A stretch of DNA of 64,000 bases from contig NW_004955402.1 of the NCBI RefSeq assembly GCF_000276665.1, positions 4,936,759 to 5,000,758 on the forward strand, in the 5' to 3' direction. The translations under genes were made by a program, and so were the position numbers. The DNA is from Chinchilla lanigera (Eukaryota; Chordata; Mammalia; Rodentia; Chinchillidae). Every line of letters begins with the position of its first letter. Position 1 is the stretch's first letter. Positions 33,494 to 46,900 of the stretch are shown in pieces. The notes beneath the pieces are model-generated. The model was given only the letters and a program-made list of their open reading frames with translations. It did no database searches and had not been told where the DNA came from.

Positions 33494-35584
33494 GTACTTG
33501 TTTTAAATTGTTATGGTGATGCTGTTCCCCACATAGCTTCTGCTTTCTCTCATCCTGCCATTCCCTTTACCCTCCTTGATTTTGAATGAACTTGCATAAC
33601 AGTTTTGGGGGCAGAAAAAGCATTCTGGATCTGACCTTGAAGACTGACCTTGACCAAGGTGAGACTAGGACTAAAAGGGTCCCTAATGCAGGAGGCAGCA
33701 GAGCCCACACGAGGTTGGCTCAGAGGCTCCGAGTTCTTGATGCAGGAGAAGAGGGATTCTCTGCCTGGCCTCTCTCCTTGCATGTCTGGGTAGTGAATCT
33801 CCCAGCTTCTCTGCGTGAGAAGTGGAAAAATCTTTGAATCAGACACACCTGACTTGGAGTGGAGATTCTACTACATTTGTTTGGATTTGCTGTTTAGACT
33901 TGCACTGTTAGGTCTTCCTTTTATCTTTTCTTCTTTTTTTGGCCTCTTTTTTAGCATTCTCAGATTTTTCTTCAAGTTGCTATTAAGCACCTTGCTAAGA
34001 ACAATTGAGTCTTTATAGTCTGCTTTTTTCTTGGTCAGGTACAAAAACTTTAAAAATACTTTAGCCACTGTAGATAAAAGAAGAGGTTAGGTTTTGAATT
34101 ACAGATTTGGTGAGCACTTGGATTTCTATATTATCCTTGTTGATGGCATTTTAAATATACACATCTTCAAAATGAAATTTCCCTAAAATGAGAACTTTTT
34201 ATGTTTTTATATGGAGAGCTGAAAGCTTCTATGGAATTCATTAAATCTTTTACAGCATATGACAGTTCAAAAATGATTTTCTCCTGAGCACAGTTTATTT
34301 TCATAATGATAAAGAATTTGAAGTCAACTAATTCTAATAGGTGCTATACTGGAAGTTGTATCTGTTTGATCTACTGCTTGATATAATTGAAAAGAAATTT
34401 CACTTGCTCTATCCTTAATTTGAAAACAATATCTAATTCATTTTATGGGGAAAATGAGTACATGTTTTCTGTTAAAATTTAGAGATGTGTGTCTGGCCTG
34501 GCCGTGGATTATCAAGAGCATATATTGGCAATGACCTTCATTCTTCAGGCAAATGAGAATAATAATGGTGTTGGGTAGCTGTTTTCTTCCTTGTTCTTAA
34601 TGTTTCACTTCAAATTTAAAAGGATATTGCTTAAGTTCTCATTTGTCAGCAGCTTTTCATGGTTTATTCTTATTTATTTGTAAATTCAGTTATATTTTAT
34701 CAATAACTTTCACTTTAAAATTGCTGCCTTTGTAGGAAAATCTCATTTTAATAACACATAAAATTTTACCTAGACTTTTAAATGACAGGCTTTTTTTGAT
34801 ATTCTTAAGACATATTTCCTAGTATCCAAAGGATCATTTGTTGTGAGTTTAGTGTGTGAACGTATTGGTTTAACCTATAACCTTGAAATATCATTTGAAA
34901 AACTATAACTCCTTGATTTTTTTAAAATCTCTAAGCAATTAGCTGATCCTCTCAAACAAATATTTCATAAATCTTCTCATTTCTTTTATAGCAATTGCTT
35001 TGTTCTCTATTAGAAGAACAAGGTTGAAAATGTGGTACCACTGAAAGGACTAGAAACATTGTAGTTATCCCTGTGGTTGTGGGTGAAACGGAAGTCACGT
35101 TGGGAACGTAAGGATAAATTCAGATATGTAAGCGGCACTCTGTCTAACTGTGAAATGGTGCCCTACAAAATGTGAGATTAATTCTTACCGCAAGCATTTA
35201 GATGATCAGAATCTCACCAGCCTTGGACTAATGTACACGAAGGTGTCAGGCTTTGTGCTCAGCCCGGCCTCTTGCTGTCCTTTCCTGGTAAAATTCCATG
35301 GCCCTTCCCTGTCCCTCATCTTTACTTCTGTACTACTGAGGGTCCTGCTGGCAGGTCACAGGGTTAGGGTTAGGATCAGGTAGAGCAGAAGCGTCAGGAC
35401 TGTCCCCAGGAGCTCCCCTTGGGAAGGTCCACGTGAGTCTCTGAGACAGCCACGTGCCTGTCTGACTGCCTTAAAAAGAAGGGCCACTTTAGTAACCATG
35501 GCAGCAGTGAGGGTGGCACTTTGTCTTCACTGGACACCAGTGTACATGCTTTGTGTGCAGTAATGTACCCCATCACACCATGAG
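33494..35584. other. intron or flank, no gene seen
   Basis: AT-rich. I searched for the exon completing MBT3 (H-F-D-G-W, Y-D-Y-W, P-V-G-W-C) and saw none in any frame. Confidence 0.45.
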
Positions 35585-35715
35585 AGAGGAGGTACCGGCC
35601 TTGTACCCATTTTATAGATGAAGAAACTGAAGCCCAGGGAGATCAAGTGCTTGGTCCAAGGTCACAAGCTGGTACATAGGGGAGCAGGGTCCAAACCTCA
35701 TCCTTTAGAGGTTTT
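35585..35715 (-). repeat. MIR SINE, antisense
   Basis: 'CATTTTATAGATGAAGAAAC', 'TGAAGCCCAGGGAGATCAAG' and 'CAAGGTCACAAGCTGGTACA' match the reverse of MIR closely. Confidence 0.85.
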
Positions 35716-35959
35716 AGGCTCTAGAGTTGCAGCCTTCCTACTCCTGCTTACTTTTGTGCTCTAATTTTACCCGAATAACCCACTTCAGAGTGCAAGGGCA
35801 GATGGTGTGGTGGAAGCAGAGACCCGCACGGGTCGGGTTCTACGCCACCACCTGCGCTCAGGGCCACGCCTCCTGTTCTGCCCCGCAGGGCGCAGCAGGC
35901 CCCAGACACTGACTTCATTCCTTCCTGTCGCCTCCCACCTCTGTAGCTGTCCTCACAGC

Positions 35960-36690
35960 TTTAGTTCTATTCTTACACTAGCTTTTCAGTGTATAATTCA
36001 CAAACCATGAAACTCCATGATTTGATTAGATTCAGAGTTGTACGCCATTACCACTAAGTCTGGGATATTTTCATCATCCCCAGAGAGAAACCTGACCCAC
36101 ATTAGGAGTCACCTACCATCCTACCCTCTCTTCTCCTAACACAGCCTCAGCTGTCGGTACTTTGCCTCCTGTCTCTCAGAGTTGCCTGCTCTGGGCATTT
36201 CACATAAACAGAATCCTATTACCTGTGGCCTTTGGTAACATCTTACTGCATGCGGTGTAACGTTTTCAAGGTTCATCCATGTTGTCATTTGTATAATACT
36301 TCAATCCTTATCCTGTATCTGCAAAGAATGCCCAATTCCATATTTTCCCTATCCACTTATTAGATGATAAACATTTGGATTGTTTATCATTTCCCCTTTG
36401 TTTAGCTATTTTAAATAGCACTCCTATGAATATTTATTATTAATGTACATTTTTATGTGTGTATACTCTTTCATTTCTCTTGGATATGTACTTAGGAGTG
36501 GAATTGCTGGGTCATGTATTTAACCATTTGAAAAAATTATGAAAATGTTTCCTGAGGTGGCTGCACCATTGTACATTCACACATTCAGTATATGAGGGTT
36601 CCAGTTTCTCCACATCTTCACCAACATTTGTTATTGTCTATTTTTAATGTTTTATCTTTCTACCTTAGTGTGCCTTATGTTCTTTTAGTC
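35960..36690 (-). mobile_element. old L1 3' end, antisense
   Basis: 'GTTGTACGCCATTACCACTA', 'TTCAAGGTTCATCCATGTTG', 'AGGAGTGGAATTGCTGGGTC' and 'TTCTCCACATCTTCACCAAC' are classic antisense L1M 3' end sequence. It includes the ORF2 C-terminus. Confidence 0.88.
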
Positions 36691-36879
36691 TAAAAATATG
36701 AATTATGATTGTTTTTAATGGCAACTAATGATGTTTTGGCCAGGAGAGGTGGGATAAAGTAGTTGTGGCTCAGTGGTTGCAGTACTAAATGGGGTAACAG
36801 TATTCCACCTTTAGGTGTAGGTACCGGGACTGATAGAAACGGTAATAGTAGAGCAGAACACCCATCACAGAGCATGTGC

Positions 36880-37050
36880 TTTGTTCTAGGCATTTGGCTA
36901 TGTTATTTATCACACTGTTATCTTCACAACAACTCTTTTAGGAAGGTGTTCCCTCTGCTGGAGAGTTGACAGGGAGAACTAAGTCATTTGGCCAGGGTTT
37001 CGAATTGTTAGATGTTTCCAACTCCAAAGCCAGTGCTCCCTGTACTCCAG
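36880..37050 (-). repeat. MIR SINE, antisense
   Basis: 'GTTCTAGGCATTTGGCTATG', 'TCTTCACAACAACTCTTTTA' and 'AGGAAGGTGTTCCCTCTGCT' follow the antisense MIR pattern, with the later part ('AAGTCATTTGGCCAGGGTTT') diverged. Confidence 0.65.
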
Positions 37051-38938
37051 CAGTTATCCAGCAGCTGCCACAAGCTCCTGGGTGTGGAGGGCGCAGTGGT
37101 CAGTGCTGCACGGTGAGGCAGTGCACAGCCTGGTTCCCCATACTCTACTCTCTTGCTGTCATTGATCTTCACTAGTCAGGCTGGACGGTCTGAGCTTCAT
37201 TCTGAAAATATTTATTTGGTCATGTTGGTTCTCTGGTAGACAAATTATGAAGTTGCTCTCACCACAGCAGGATGTTGTGATGCCATTTTCCCCTTGTGCT
37301 GATTACTGTGTTTATTAATTACCATGGTTACTCTCTAGTAAATACTTATGACATAGTCCTTGTCTCTTGCTCAACTTATGGCCAGCTATTATGCTTAATA
37401 ATTATTCTTTTGTTTGGCTGTACAGAGTACTCAGTTATGTCTGAAAGCCGATTACTGTCATCCTATCAGGAAATGCACATTAAATTACAACAGACAGATG
37501 GAAGGATGCTTTTAGACAGTTTAGCCTTCATCTGGAGAAGGGTGAGCACTGTATTCTTCTACAAGGAAATGTAAAGCTAGGACTTAAAACACAGTAATAC
37601 TTGATAAACATTTGCCCTGTGGGAACCAGAGCTAAGCTGTAAAGTGAATTATAAATGAATCCCAAATAGATGCTTTAGGAAGTTCTCTTGAATCATTAAT
37701 AAATGGAGTCTCTTCAGCCAGTCTTTTCATATTTAATGCATTAACTGGATGTATTTGTGGCATTTCTAAATGAAATAAGGGCATCGTGATCATGAGAAAT
37801 TGTCACTGTAAATTGTCTACTTACAGGACTAGGAATTATCCTAGATTTTAGGTCTGACCAGTAAGTCGAAAAGCTTTTCACAAAACCTGCAGGTGGACTG
37901 GCTCAGGGAAAAGTCTGAGCCCATGCTGGCGAGTGTTTGCTTTAATTAAGAGTTGCCTGTGCTCGAGAGATTCCCTTGACCCCCAGGACTCCTGGTTTTA
38001 ACTATCTGTCAGGAAAGGAGCACACTTTGGGATGGATCATCTCATTGCTAAGATTTCTAACCAGGATGCATTTTTGGAAATGGTTTTGAAATATGAAGAG
38101 GGGTTAAGATACTAACATTAAAAATGACTGTCCTTGGAGCTAAACTTGTAATTAGCAGATGGGATTGTGTCACAGTGATTGATGGCCGTCTGCATTTGAG
38201 AAGGAGGCTGGGAGAGTTCTTGAAAGTATTATGACCAGTTAAAGAGAAGATAATCTGGAGAGTTGGTGAAAGTGTAAATTAGTGTCAGCCGTCATTTCTA
38301 GACCTCTGAAGGCAGGTGGAGCCCTGACCCCGGTAAGGAAGGCGGATCTGCGTGACTCTGGTGAGCCGTGAGTGAGCGAGCAGCTGACTCGGGAGGGCTG
38401 GCTGTGCAGGACTCACATGCTGCCCCCCTCTCTTCATCCTCACCGACACCCTGTGAAGTGGGGACACCAAGGAGATAGCGCCCCGAGAGCCTAAGTAGCA
38501 GGGTCACAGGGCACACGAGCAGGCGGAAATGGGTGAGCCGGCTCTGCAGTTCGCGCTCCTAACCCGGCCAGGACAGCACCTTCCCCAGCCAGGGAGGAGC
38601 TGCCTTGGGCAGCAGCCGCGTGGACCCTGCACAACTGCTCGGTGCGGCTGTGTATCCCGAAGCAGCCAGGGACAACATCACGGCGACCAGCAACCCTCGA
38701 AGGTGAATTTCACGGCATATTCACGTGTCACGAAGCAGCACTCTTCTGATTTTCTCCCAGTCATTTAAAAATGTGAAAACTCTTTAGTTTGAGGGGTGCA
38801 CAGAAGCAGGTGGTAGCGGGTCCAGGCCTGGCTTCAGATCTGTCAACCCAGATGTTAACAGACACTGTGTGATGAATATATTCTGTTGCTGTCTTAGCAC
38901 AGGTACTAGTTTTGTGTCCTTGTTATTTTTCTAATTGA
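37051..38938. other. no gene seen; GC rises after 38.3 kb
   Basis: Ordinary unique-looking sequence. Frames at 38285-38768 arise from the GC-rich, CpG-containing composition. No promoter element or exon is convincing. Confidence 0.4.
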
Positions 38939-39092
38939 TTTTTTCGTTGTTGCTGCTTTGAGAAAGGGTCTTGCTACGCAGTTCAGGCTGGCTTTAGAAC
39001 TCACTACTTAGCTCAGGCTGGCCTCGAACTCCTGGCATCCTCCTGCCTCAGCCTCCTGAGTTCTGGGACTACAGGTGTGCCCACCACACCTG
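38939..39092 (-). repeat. B1 SINE, antisense
   Basis: 'GAGAAAGGGTCTTGCTACGC', 'AGTTCAGGCTGGCTTTAGAA', 'GCTCAGGCTGGCCTCGAACT' and 'GCCTCAGCCTCCTGAGTTCT' to 'CCACCACACC'. Second B1 of the window, with both internal blocks. Confidence 0.94.
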
Positions 39093-42000
39093 TATAATAT
39101 TTGATTTTTGAATCAAACCAAATCTCCCTTTAATTTGCATTCTGGTTCTAAATAAATATAGATATTCAGTCAAAATAGTGTAAGAGGTGAAGGCTACCAT
39201 GTACCCAGCAGTTTCTAGATTCAAGCAAAGCGTATTTCCTAGGATCAGTGGATTTCCACTAATGACTTGGTTTTCGGTGCAAGTGTAGCCAGGCCTCCCA
39301 GATGATGGAGCATTTCTTGCACAGTGGACGTGCATGCCACTCAAGTGGTATTCCCCAAGAACTGCCAGTCGAGATGTACTTTTCACGTTGTTATTGAAGT
39401 CATTGTACCCAGAAACAGGGCCCTGCGACAGCACAGAATGCAGGGAGGCCCGGGAGATGAACCACAGAGCCCGCCGTGCAGCCAGCTCCCCTCCGAGTCC
39501 TCGGAGGCTGCCCCTGTGTCTCCAGCCTGCCCTTCGAGCCCTCTGGACAGCTGGGCTGTGATGATGTGGCTGCGGGCATAGGCTGAGTCACGAGCCAGAT
39601 CGAATAGAAATAGAACCGTTCACAGCTTTCTCTGCAGAACACTGCCTGTGTGGAAACTTCTTAAATAAGAGATGCGCTGTGACAGCACCGTTGTTCTTCT
39701 CCTTCTCTGGGCTCGCATTTGAGAGGCTGAGGGATGCTGCACAACGGTGCTCCCGGATGCTTGCCGCACACACAATAGAAATGCAGGCAGTGCTTGTGCC
39801 CCGGGGGTTCGTGGGCCTTTGAATGAGGGCTGCACTTTGTACTAGCCATCCCCAAGTGCATGAAGCAGGCAGTCCATTCTCCTCACTCCAGTCACTTCAT
39901 TCCGAGCTGTATATTTGCACAAAAAGCATGGGCCTCTGACCTGCTGTGATAATGGGGGCTTTTATCTCTCCATCCTTCCCTCCTGTCAGGAGCTGCAGAT
40001 ATGGGCTCGGTGAATTCCTTCAGAGCAAACAGTCGGTCGTGTTTCTCTGTGCTCTCGAGGAGGCTGTTGTGTTCTCTGCTGTTCGCCTGAGCAGGAGTGT
40101 GCACTGTGACCAGCTGCAGTTTTGATGTTCCAAATGACCCTGCTAGTACTGACACTTAGCTCATTATGCTGAGCACCGTCTCCTTTTCTCACATCCTGCT
40201 TTTTAGGCCTCTATTTTTACCACTGGGAGAATATCTTTCAAAAGTAAATAGGAGGACTGAGATACCCCAGGATAGACTGGCTCGGCAAGATGGCAAACTC
40301 CCCCTACCCTGTTCCAGAATCAGTGCCATTTCTGGTAATAGCAAGGGTGACAGATTCACGGAAAGGCATTATTCTTTGAAAAGGAAGTAGGTGACACTAG
40401 ATGAATTGATTTCCAAGACATAGTTCTATTATTTTTCTTTTGCTCCTGCAAGAAACACACACTCCCTGACTTAGAACACCTCACATGTGTGATATATTGA
40501 TCAAGGATCAGAAGTCTCACTAAGCTGAAATCAAGGCGTGCGCAGGGCCAGCTCCTCTAGAAGCTCAGAAGAATCCCGTCTTGTCCAGCCTACATGGACC
40601 GCTTCATTCCTGGCCTCTGTCCCCTTTGTCAGGGCACTGGCGTCTTCAAACCTGCCTCTCTCTGACACTCCGGCCTTCTTCAAAAATTTGCTATCATTTC
40701 TGGAGGTCACCAGATGAGCCCAGATAATTTCCCCTCCTGGGCATCTTTCACTTACACCTGTAAAACCCCCTCTTGCCTTGCAAAGTAGCATTTTAAGGGA
40801 GTAAGATGTGGATATCTTCGGGAGCCCATCTTTCTGTCTACTGTAGTATTTTTTAATAAAATAAGATGTTCAGTAGAAAAGTAGAAGAGGCAAGGGCTAT
40901 TGTGTAATTACCAGCTTTATTACTGAGCACCAGGAAGGCAGAAGAGACCATTCCAGGGGCTCTGGGCCCCAGGGATGTGATTAAAACTTGAACTCCCCCC
41001 TCCCCCTGCAGTCCGGTGGGGGAGACAGAATCTGCATGCAACACTGTAGTGCAAACCTTCAAGAGCTATGGAAGTCACCGGGAATGCAGCAAGCATTGTG
41101 AGCAGCAACTCGGAGAGGCAGATGGCTTCTCGGGAACAGTTTTCCTCCTCCTAGAGAAAGCAAATACCATACCTTGTTTTATTTGCAGTTCCAAACACCA
41201 AATGCCTCTATTTACTATCACATGGAGACAAAAGGGCTTTCAGGTTTCATTGTTTCAGTGTGTGAGTGGGCATGCATGCACGGTGCGCGTGGTACATGCG
41301 CCCAGACTTGTGTGTATACGTCTTCTTTTTTGTTAAATTGAAGGCAGCCCCTTTTGCACTGCCAGTTACACTCGGACAAGTTATCCGCACAAGTTCTTTA
41401 TCTGGAGGTGTGACTGGAGAAAACGTGGTGCAGAGGTGCAGAGCGTGGCTGTGACCGTGGGAGCCACGAGGTGCCTCTGAGGGACTCAGGAGGGAGGCCC
41501 CCGCTGGAGCCCTTGCTGTGGGTGGGTCTTTTCCTGCTGCTGCTCCTCGGAAGTCCACTCCCAGGCCCTCCACCCAGAGCCATGGAAGTGTGTGTGATCT
41601 TGCCTCCTTGGCAGAACCAACACAAGGACCATGTCACAGGACTGCTGGCGTGAAAAGCAGGCTCCGTAAACTCAGAGGGTGGTTCATGTCTCAGGGAAGC
41701 AAACAGAGGGGGCAAACCGAAGCTGAGCCAATGGGATGGTGTGGTGAGGTGTGGAGGCTGAGGCTGGGTGTGATGGCCACCCCAGAGACGGTGCTGACGG
41801 TTGGAAAGGCAGTCCGGGGATAAGCTGCAAGTGGTCCAACAAGCCTTCGGCCCAGGACTTCAGGCAGACTGTGCGCAGTCCACCTCTGGCTGTGGCAGTT
41901 GCAGGGTCCTGTACAGGTGTGCATTTTCTAGAGACTCACCCCAAGGTCCGCCCAGAAGTCAGGTCTGCACCCGTGGGTCTCATCCTTGCCCCCGACCTCC

Positions 42001-42459
42001 TGCGTCAGCATCTGCATTTCAACTAGATCTGCACGTGAGGGTGGAGACGCTGGCCTTCAAGCCGGAGCAGGACATACCTGTTCACTGCTAGCACAGGTCA
42101 TCTGGCTGTGCCCTGCGCTGGCTTCTGCTTTGCTCCACATGTGCTGGAAAGGGTAGTAGGTGTTCGCTGCCCTGTGCTGGGACTCCGGCATGCGCTGCTG
42201 ACGCCTTACTCTTACAGTGCTGTAAGAAAATGAAAATTTCTAGTAAACATGAAAGGACTGCTGCTAATGGGCTGCTCGGAGGAGGGTCTGTGTGGGAGAG
42301 GCTGGCAGGCGATCTCTGCCTTCCCCTGGGTGCCAGGGGAGGGGTCAGCTGTCCACTCCATCGTGTTTCCCTACCTCTCCCCTTTGAAGGGGGAGCGGTC
42401 ATTGCCACGCTGGGTTCTATGCCATGGTGCTTTCCTGTTTTCTTCTACTCTTTGTTCCT
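39093..42459. other. GC-rich stretch, no gene seen
   Basis: Many overlapping frames on both strands between 39.3 and 42.4 kb (up to 121 residues) reflect GC-rich composition. They conflict with each other, carry no known domain and show no ordered splice sites. No dense CpG island is visible. Confidence 0.4.
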
Positions 42460-43470
42460 TTGAAGTCTTCCTGTCGGCTCCTCTCTTCTTGTTACCCTCT
42501 GTAAAAGGGCACTACCCAAGCCTCGATCCTGGGCCTCTGGCTTTCTTCTCTCTCTCTGGTAGATTTGAATGAAGCCTTATTTTGTATTTCACTTTCAAGC
42601 AAGCATCAGTATATTATAAAGGCCCCACCCTGGATTATTTTAAATCCTGCCTCAGCTGAGAATTTTCACTTGCTTTCCTCTTTCCAAGTGAGCTCATCCA
42701 TCCATTCCTTTGCTTTTCAGTACCGTGTATTTGCACATAGCTTTCATATTTATGACTATTGCCATGGCCTCTCCCCAGAGCTTGACTCATATATTTAACT
42801 GCTGCTTGATATCCTTTGTATGTTTCACATTAATGTGCCATGCACTGAAGTCCTTCATGCACATAGCCAACCACACCTGTCTCTTCCCTAAGCATGCATG
42901 CTTTAATAAAGGGCAGCCTTATCCACCATGTTGCTCAAACCAGAAACCTGGGGGTCATTTTTAAAATCTACCCATCTCAGAGTTGCGACATATGGCCGAA
43001 GACCATGTCCGACAGCTTCTAACTTCACATAACATACTCCCACCCGGCTGCTTTGCTCTAGCTTCATGCCTGCCACCCTAATGAAAGCCAACAGCGCCTC
43101 TCACTTCCTGGAAGTCTCTGTGTACCTGCCTGAGCCCCGCCAGCCCATGTCATACACAGAGAGGTCCCCTGGTCACGGACACATGGGCTGGACCCCACAA
43201 CTTGAGTACTCTCAGTGTTTTCCCACTGGGTTTACTAAAAAAGACCGACTCTTTCACACGCCCTACTGGGTCCTGCGTAATTTAGCTCCAACTTACTCCT
43301 CCATCCTGTCTTACTCCATACTTGGCTTTACTTCTTTACACTCTACCACTAGATCATAACTGAGCTCATTGTCCGAGTATTCTTGGTCCCACGGAATAGC
43401 ACCTGGCATTTGATAAGTGTTCACAAAGCATTCTATAAATTAGTAAATGAAGGAGTACATGTGAGTTATA
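42460..43470 (+). mobile_element. L2 LINE, 3' kilobase, sense
   Basis: About 1 kb is collinear with the L2 RT and 3' end: 'CCTCGATCCTGGGCCTCTGG' (42520), 'GTGAGCTCATCCATCCATTC' (42688), 'TGTTGCTCAAACCAGAAACC' (42929), 'GGTCCTGCGTAATTTAGCTC' (43268) and 'GAATAGCACCTGGCATTTGA' (43394). It is unusually long for such an old element. Open frames at 42565-43359 are its decayed ORF. Confidence 0.85.
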
Positions 43471-43479
43471 AATAAAAAT

Positions 43480-43985
43480 GTGCTGATAGCATGGCTACTG
43501 GCAGCAAATCACTGTTGTTAAGGATTATTTATCACTTCTTCTCTATGCAGAACAAACATGCATTGGCCCTGGGCATTAACTAGATGCCATCAACACATCC
43601 CTTCACAAAAGTAGCTATTTATAAACTACATAGGAAATGGGGCTAATTGGTGCTTCTGCGCTATCAGTACACCTTTAATTAACAGCATGCTTAGTATAAG
43701 GCAGAGGGAATTACATAATATTTGAATAATCTAAGCCATGCGTTATTTCATTGTCTATGATGTTTTCTCCCCAGGAATATTGACATAATGAATCGTAGCA
43801 GAGCTTTCAGTGTCAAAGAATCAGGACCATTATGAGGCCGTGATACTAATAACTCATGACGAACAGTGGGACTGCAGCGTGGTAATGGACACATAATGGA
43901 TAATGAATAGTTGGAATTCTGCACAGTAATGGTTCCTAGCGATTTCGCAGGAATAATCCTCTCCTCTTAAAATAATGTAACTTTA
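43480..43985. other. candidate conserved non-coding element
   Basis: Non-repeat, non-coding block with clustered homeodomain-like AT cores ('GGGGCTAATTGG' at 43640, 'CCTTTAATTAACAGC' at 43672, several ATAATG/CATAATG). Composition resembles developmental enhancers, but conservation cannot be tested here. Confidence 0.3.
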
Positions 43986-46900
43986 ATGCAAAACTGCCAG
44001 CAGCATGAGAGGTCTAGGTTGCATTTTGAGTGCTGCCCACTCCACTCGGCATAAGGAATCCGGAGACCTGAGTTCATCTTCCTGCTTCCCAGCCAGGCAG
44101 GAGAAGTCCTCTGACAGCTCCTGGGAGCAGAAGACACAAGGGAACTCCATCGGTGTCTTGCATGATGTGTTTCAACCAATAGCAAACCCCCAAGCCCCAG
44201 ACTGACCAATCCTGTGCAAACATCATTGCATCTCCTTGTTTGCTGTGCTCCACACTGATTATTCCTCATTTGCAGCTGGGATGCCGGGATGAGAGAACAA
44301 TTTTACACCACTGTGCTTTCTTTCTGCTGCCCTCAGAAAGCTCAGAGCTCTGACCTCTGTGAATGTGCCCCACCCCATGCTTGTCCTCGCTGTCCTTGTG
44401 CTTCTGTCCGTGGCCGCTGTGTCCTCCTGCCAAGGTTGTCCCTCCCTCCGGGTGCACTCCTGCCTGTCTGCCTGGACCGCTCCTGCTGGCAACTCTTGAA
44501 GCTGTTTCACTGACCCTGGAGCCCTGGGCTTCGCCCTGAGAGCCTAGGGACACGTGTCTTGCTCTGTACATTCAATTCATCTGTTGTCACCCATAAACCA
44601 ATCATTGTCAAAACAGGTGCTCCATGTGTTGAAGCTCATTTTCATATTCTGATTTCAGTTGCCGCCAACACCCACATTTCCTGAAGAACAAAGGCCTCAA
44701 GATCTCCCTCTGACCCCACGTGCCCTCCCTGGCCCTTCAGTCCCCCTTTGGCTTAAGGCTGGGAGCAAATGGATGGCGGATGTCTCCACGGGTCCCGCCC
44801 TCTGTCCCAGCTCCTGGTGAAGGCTGTGGGCTGCTTTTCTAGGTCCTTTCACCTGCTTGTCCCAGTAGGAAGTTCTTCCCCGGGGGTCCTTCCAGCCGGC
44901 TCGGTACAGTAGTCCAGGCACCTGGGGCCTCTCATCATAGAACTCGGCGCAGAGAGGGCACGTTCCCCCCCTCGCCCCTGCAGGGCCTCGCCCCTCGGCA
45001 CCTGCAGCTGCTGAGCACCTGCAATGTGGTCGGGGACCGAGGAACTGAATTTGCAGCTGGACTTGGGCTCCCCCTCAGTCTCTCCCGTCATTTCCAGTTG
45101 AGCTCTGCCATCTTGTCACTGTTTCTAGTAAAGCTCACAAGCTTAAAAGCCTGCAAAGATATTTTCCCTTTAGGAAGTCAAAGTTATAATTCAGATAAGT
45201 GGAGAGAAACTGGCTAAATGCTAGGCCTAATCAGCAATTCGGCAGCGATTACTTCTCAGGCTTGAATATTGCCTGATTGTTGGCAGTGACCTTTATATTT
45301 CCACCCCACACTAAGTTTTCAGGGTGGTGGACATCATAACAAGTAGATACTGCCTCGTCTGACTGCGAGAAGAATCTGCACTTGAGCGGTGCGGTAACTG
45401 CTCCAGGACCGTGCAGGGCCAGCTGGCCTCGGTGGTGAACTTGAATTCATTGTCTGAAGGGCCCCGGGGCACCGTCCGCCCGGAGCAGCCAGGCGGCCTT
45501 GTTTTACTACTTCTTACAACACATTTCTTTCCATTCTCACTGATTTGCAGAATGTTACAAATTAGCCTTTTTTGTGGGGACTGGTTTTACCAAGGGCTGG
45601 ACGCAGTAAACAGAACAAGGACTGTGCAAGGCAAAGACAGGAGAAGCTAATGTTTCCAGATCCATGGTTACGATTTAAAAATATTTATCATACAAGCGGT
45701 GGTCAGAGCAGGCGGAAGCTGCAGAAACAAGGGGATAACTCTGCTAGGCCTGAAGTCTGGCTGACGTTGAAACAAGCAGGTGCAGGGAGGGACACGTGGG
45801 ATCTCTGGGTTTCTCTGATGAACGTCGGAAACCTTGCTGTACACAGGGAATAAATCAGACCGCGCACAAGGGAGCAGAGTAGACCCTGGAACTGGAGACG
45901 CTGCGCTTTTTCTGTCGGGGTAGCTGGCGGGGCGGCCTGGCAGACTCGATGGGAAGTCATGCTGTGCCCAGGTCGTGTGCTGCACGTCTTACTGTGGAGC
46001 TGAGCCCTCTCTACGAAGTACGCGGTCCCCCTCACCAGTGAAACGCCCACGGAGAGAGACTGAGAAGAGCTGAAAGCAGTATTCAGCTCAGCTTGCAAGA
46101 CTGCATTGGCTCCAAGAAAAAAAGGCAGAGAGGGTGCCGGAGGGAGACCGGGGCCGACCTGGAACTCCGGGCAGCAGTGATGGTGGAGGGGTTTATGCCT
46201 GTGGACGTCTGGGTGGGGAGTTGCCTCAGCTGGGTGGGCCCTGGGCCACCTGGATGAAAAGGCCGACACGGTAGTGGACAGCATGCAGCCGCACAGGCAA
46301 GGGCCGCCTCGTGCCAGCGCCAGCAGGAGACAGACACCAGGCAACAGGCCGTGGTGCGGTCCGGGTCAGGGCAAGCAGCAGGGATTGGCTGTCCAGAGCC
46401 CTGCTAGGCGCAGGTTCCTGATTTTAGCTGTGAGCTTCTCGGGGCCCGCTTGGCCTTGCCTTGTGGAGTGGGACTTGAGATTTCAAAGGAATTGCTGGAG
46501 GAATTTTTGTCATGGGTCTTCATTGGCAAGCAAGAGAAATCTAGGGCTCACACAGCATCAGTTATAGGGAGGGAGAGAGACAAAGAAGGAGAGGGAGATT
46601 GGCCTGCTGAACGGCGGACCTGTGGCCAGCTTTACCCACAGCCGGGAGCAGGAGCACAGCGCGTAGGGTCACACTGTTCCGCTGCTCCTGGCTGTCCTGC
46701 CCTGGACACCTGTGTCCCCATCCTTCCGCAGGGCTCCCGCTGCCTCAGCCTCTCCTCACCACGGCGGGTGCCGTCTGCCTCCTGGGAGACTGCCTTTCTT
46801 TGCTTAGATGTGCAAAGCCTGCGGGACTCCCGTTTTCCAACTGCAGAGTCATGGCAAGGTGTTTTCTGAGCGTGCAGTGCTCAATGTTGGTGACAGTCTG

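Noticed and set aside
35362..35376. Telomere-like TTAGGG units
   Set aside because: Only two units; far too short to be an interstitial telomere.
45703..46344. 213-residue open frame on the minus strand
   Set aside because: GC-rich composition, overlapping frames on the other strand, no recognised domain, no splice or promoter context. I treat it as chance.
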